Origin: Thermoplasmatota archaeon
GTDB lineage: Archaea; Thermoplasmatota; Thermoplasmata; Thermoplasmatales; Thermoplasmataceae
Reading direction: 5' to 3'
Assembly: GCA_023379345.1 (NCBI GenBank)
Contig: JAMCUV010000065.1
Span: forward strand, 1-14,581
Length of the DNA stretch: 14,581 bases
The notes beneath the pieces are model-generated. The model did no database searches and was not told the DNA's origin. It saw only the letters and a list, made by a program, of their open reading frames with translations. This document shows positions 12,319 to 14,581 of this stretch, one piece after another. A program made the position numbers and the translations under genes. The first letter of the stretch is position 1. Each line of letters begins with the position of its first letter.

Positions 12319-14165
12319 TCAAACATTCCCCCTGGGTTGATTACATCCTCATGATAAGTTCGCATGATCTCACCGTAGCTCCATGCCTGCATCATACATC
12401 CCTTTGGGGTCCCATCCGGTTCGCCATCGAAAATTTCCGGAAGATATGGCATTGAGAGCAGGGGGCGGAAATGGTCCAGAAGTCTGTCCGGTGCATATCC
12501 TGATCTTCGTGAAGCCGTGATGTACGGGCCAATGAGCCAGGGCCATACCGTCCCGTTGTGGTATGCAGCATCACGGCTTGGAAAATCACCGGTGTAGTGC
12601 GCCTTATAGCCCGGATCTCCAGGATCAAGGGTCCTGATTCCATATCTGGTGAGGAGCCGCTCATCAACGACATTCTTGAATCTGCCAAAACCCTGCAGCA
12701 CAGGAAAGGGAAGGCTGAATGCCATTATAAAGTTGGGACGCAGGCTCGGGTCATCCGGACGTGCCACATCCAGGACAGTGTTATTCCTCACAAATACCGC
12801 AGGGAATTTCTCCCTGACCTGTTCCGATATTCCCCGGAGTTCAGCCGGAAGGACAACTTCAATTCTTGACGAGATATTTTCAAGAGACCTCAGGGCATTG
12901 TACCACAGGGCATTCACCTCAACTGGATCACCTTTCCTGGGGGTGAAAACAATACCATCACGTTCAGCATCCATCCAGGTTAGCGGAGCCCCAGTCAGCC
13001 TTATAAAAAGCCCATCCATGGAATACAGGTCGTTGCCCCTTATGTAGTTCATTGCAACATCTGTCAGAAAAGGAAACAGATCTCTTGCAGTCTTGAGATC
13101 TCCCGAATACTGAAGGTATTTCCAGGCTGCATAAATGTAGAGCAGTCCCGAATCTGCGGTCCTGAAGTCATCCGGGGTCTCGAGCCTCTTGGGAACAGCA
13201 CCGTTTCGTGATACATTGCGATATGCTTTCAGTAGATCGGCGGCTTCACCATACCTTCCGGTTACAAGCAGCAGGCCGGGCATTGAAATAAAGGCATCCC
13301 TTGCCCAGGGCCCGAACCAGTGATAACCGGCAATTATATTGTTCCTGGTCAGCAGCATGGCCGACCTCAGGGGTATCTGCCCGAGACCTGCCAGATAGAC
13401 GCCGTTCTTCCTGATATGGTTCTCCATGGCCTTCCTTACTTCGTGGAATGGCAAATCCACAGAGTTCCCTGAAAATATCCTGAATTCCAGCCATTTACCC
13501 AGGTCAGTGAAGTGAAATTCACCAGGCTCATAGAGATCCTCCCTGAATATGGTGCCCCTCTCCCTTTCCACTGGATAGATGAAGTTTCTGTACCATCTGC
13601 CTGTCTCAAGGAACCTTCCTGTGGAATCAAATGAAACTGACAGGTTTCCGTTTTCAACACTCACTGTGCGACCCTGCGTTGTTGTCCTGTAGGTTCTTGA
13701 TCCCTCACTTATTGTTTCATGGTAGCTCCTGAAGGAGATGAGCGGTATTATCCTGATTCTTGATGGGGGAGTGCCTGGAAACGTGTACCTGATGCCTATC
13801 TGGTCTGCAAGGGGATGGATGGCAATCTCTTTCCAGACGTCAATGCCGTTGATGGAGTATCTGAATGTTGGAACAGGAAAATCAGAGAACTTGCGGAGAC
13901 TGTGGTATCCATCAGGGTACACAACATCCCCGTAGTAATTGGTATCCAGTGAAACCTCTCCAGAATCCGTGGTCACAACCTCGAAGATCTTGTTGACCAT
14001 TACCACTCGCAGGAAGTGATCATCCACATTCCGCACAAGGATGCCATGATATGATCTTGTGTTGGCAAGGCTTTCGGTTGAAGATGCATAGCTGCCGTTC
14101 CGGTTGGTGATGATCCATTCCTGTCCTGGAATCATGAAACAATAACCAGATACGGGCATATACAT
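12315..14165 (-). CDS. Archaeal-type glycogen debranching enzyme (amylo-alpha-1,6-glucosidase)
   Basis: This is a debranching enzyme of the GDE (GH133-like) family, which removes alpha-1,6-linked glucose branch points. It has 616 residues. The N-terminal beta-rich domain (about 1-260) starts with QEWIITNRNGSYASST...NTRSYHGIL, the family opening. The (alpha/alpha)6 catalytic domain has YHWFGPWARDAFISMPGL (281-298), FRTADSGL (334-341), LTWMDAERDG (395-404), EVNALWYNAL (416-425), AYHNGTVWPWLIGPY (534-548) and QAWSYGEI (593-600). The start is probably ATG 14165 (or 14159), about 28 nt from a TATA-like box, giving a leaderless mRNA. It leads the operon and overlaps the glycosyltransferase by ATGA. 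It is divergent from the glucoamylase. No signal peptide is seen, so it should act on an internal glucan. Confidence 0.92.
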   Translation of the reverse strand: MYMPVSGYCFMIPGQEWIITNRNGSYASSTESLANTRSYHGILVRNVDDHFLRVVMVNKIFEVVTTDSGEVSLDTNYYGDVVYPDGYHSLRKFSDFPVPTFRYSINGIDVWKEIAIHPLADQIGIRYTFPGTPPSRIRIIPLISFRSYHETISEGSRTYRTTTQGRTVSVENGNLSVSFDSTGRFLETGRWYRNFIYPVERERGTIFREDLYEPGEFHFTDLGKWLEFRIFSGNSVDLPFHEVRKAMENHIRKNGVYLAGLGQIPLRSAMLLTRNNIIAGYHWFGPWARDAFISMPGLLLVTGRYGEAADLLKAYRNVSRNGAVPKRLETPDDFRTADSGLLYIYAAWKYLQYSGDLKTARDLFPFLTDVAMNYIRGNDLYSMDGLFIRLTGAPLTWMDAERDGIVFTPRKGDPVEVNALWYNALRSLENISSRIEVVLPAELRGISEQVREKFPAVFVRNNTVLDVARPDDPSLRPNFIMAFSLPFPVLQGFGRFKNVVDERLLTRYGIRTLDPGDPGYKAHYTGDFPSRDAAYHNGTVWPWLIGPYITASRRSGYAPDRLLDHFRPLLSMPYLPEIFDGEPDGTPKGCMMQAWSYGEIMRTYHEDVINPGGMFE

Positions 14166-14188
14166 ATGTTGTTTTTACAATGGTAATC

Positions 14189-14197
14189 GCATATAGT
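14189..14197 (-). promoter_or_regulatory. TATA-like box of the debranching-glycosyltransferase-GH57 operon
   Basis: On the minus strand this reads ACTATATGC, centred about 28 nt before the ATG at 14165. It predicts a leaderless operon mRNA. Confidence 0.45.
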
Positions 14198-14459
14198 CAT
14201 TCAGGCAGATCACGCTGAAACGCATGTCAGGATTGCAGCCAGAAAGGTATGCAGGAAAGGAGAGTGATGAGCGGCTCGGATCGAGGTTCATGGCAGTACT
14301 GGCTTCAACTGCCCCGGATGAAAACCTTTCAAAAACCTTCTCTGGCTTTGAGGGCTGATGGAATGGATGGAAGCAAAGTTGGTGGAGCCATCTCATTGTT
14401 GATGGTAATATGCCAGATATTTCATTTACCGTTCTGGAAGCATTCCCACCTACCAAAAA

Positions 14460-14468
14460 GATTTAAGA
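14460..14468 (+). promoter_or_regulatory. TATA-like box of the glucoamylase gene
   Basis: GATTTAAGA, preceded by an A5 run, is centred about 28 nt before the ATG at 14493. No ribosome binding site lies between them, so the mRNA is probably leaderless. Confidence 0.45.
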
Positions 14469-14492
14469 CAACATCAATCCTATTCCCCTGTA

Positions 14493-14581
14493 ATGGTAAG
14501 GTATCTCCCACTGGGCAACGGGAGAGTCCTGGTCAGCTTTGACAGGGACTATCGCCTGGTGGATTTCTATTTTTCAGGGTC
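14493..14581 (+). CDS. Glucoamylase (GH15), 5' end only
   Basis: The first 29 codons of a gene that runs past the window edge: MVRYLPLGNGRVLVSFDRDY followed by RLVDFYFSG. The opening R-Y-x-P-L-G-N-G, then L-V-x-F-D and DFYF, is the typical N-terminus of archaeal glucoamylase-like GH15 enzymes, as in Thermoplasma (family knowledge). These enzymes release glucose from the non-reducing ends of alpha-glucans. The catalytic domain is not in the window, so integrity and length are unknown. Its position divergent from the debranching-glycosyltransferase-GH57 operon supports the call. Confidence 0.75.
   Translation, partial: MVRYLPLGNGRVLVSFDRDYRLVDFYFSG

Larger units (their letters stand above)
14166..14492. 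other. 327-bp divergent promoter region between debranching operon and glucoamylase
   Basis: No convincing gene is present. A 93-codon minus-strand frame (14175-14456) starts only with TTG, has no good ribosome binding site and its product resembles nothing I know. A tandem near-repeat AAAACCTTTC/AAAAACCTTC lies at 14321-14340. TATA-like boxes for both flanking genes sit at the edges. The region is longer than a minimal divergent promoter and could hold regulator sites. Confidence 0.45.

Noticed and set aside
14175..14456. 93-codon minus-strand ORF upstream of the debranching enzyme
   Set aside because: It starts only with TTG, has no good ribosome binding site and no recognisable motif, and covers the divergent promoter region. 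A real gene is not excluded but not supported.
14249..14542. 97-codon plus-strand ORF overlapping the glucoamylase start
   Set aside because: It runs across the TATA box and first codons of the glucoamylase in another frame, and its composition is not protein-like.
1..14581. CRISPR array, tRNA or rRNA genes, insertion sequences
   Set aside because: I saw no regularly spaced repeats beyond the two-unit operator, no cloverleaf or rRNA-like stretch, and no transposase motif in the translated frames.

Overview
The window looks like chromosomal DNA of an archaeon, most probably a moderate-GC member of the Thermoplasmatales or a close relative (inference; no rRNA or other marker gene is present). 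The reasons are TATA-like boxes centred about 24-29 nt upstream of many start codons, which implies leaderless or nearly leaderless mRNAs; GGTGA/GTGAT-type ribosome binding sites at internal genes; ATGA start/stop overlaps; and archaeal carbohydrate enzymes (GH57, GH15, an archaeal-type debranching enzyme).

Left part (1-5217), fatty acid or acyl-CoA oxidation. etfB-etfA (electron transfer flavoprotein) reads leftward. It is divergent from a rightward operon of a bacterial-type thiolase and two adjacent acyl-CoA dehydrogenase (ACAD) homologues. The two ACADs look like complementary halves of one enzyme: the first has the catalytic Glu and flavin loop but lacks the Arg-x-x-Phe-Gly FAD motif, and the second has that Arg but lacks the flavin loop and the usual catalytic Glu. 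Electrons from the dehydrogenase would pass to the ETF. Hydratase and 3-hydroxyacyl-CoA dehydrogenase are not in the window. A perfect 8-10-8 inverted repeat lies in the divergent promoter region.

Middle part (5203-10072), mixed accessory genes. It holds a four-helix membrane protein, a dienelactone-hydrolase-family enzyme followed by an unlisted 47-codon ORF, a 47-codon HTH-like ORF, and a GT4 glycosyltransferase. Next come a membrane-anchored winged-helix protein whose 5' end is broken by an in-frame TGA, a tandem palindromic operator, a SHOCT-domain membrane protein, and a DUF5752-like protein.

Right part (10079-14581), alpha-glucan metabolism. A leftward operon of debranching enzyme, glycogen-synthase-like glycosyltransferase and GH57 amylase is joined by two ATGA overlaps. 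It is divergent from a GH15 glucoamylase cut off by the window edge. Together these would build and break down a glycogen-like polymer. No rRNA, tRNA, CRISPR array or insertion sequence was recognised.
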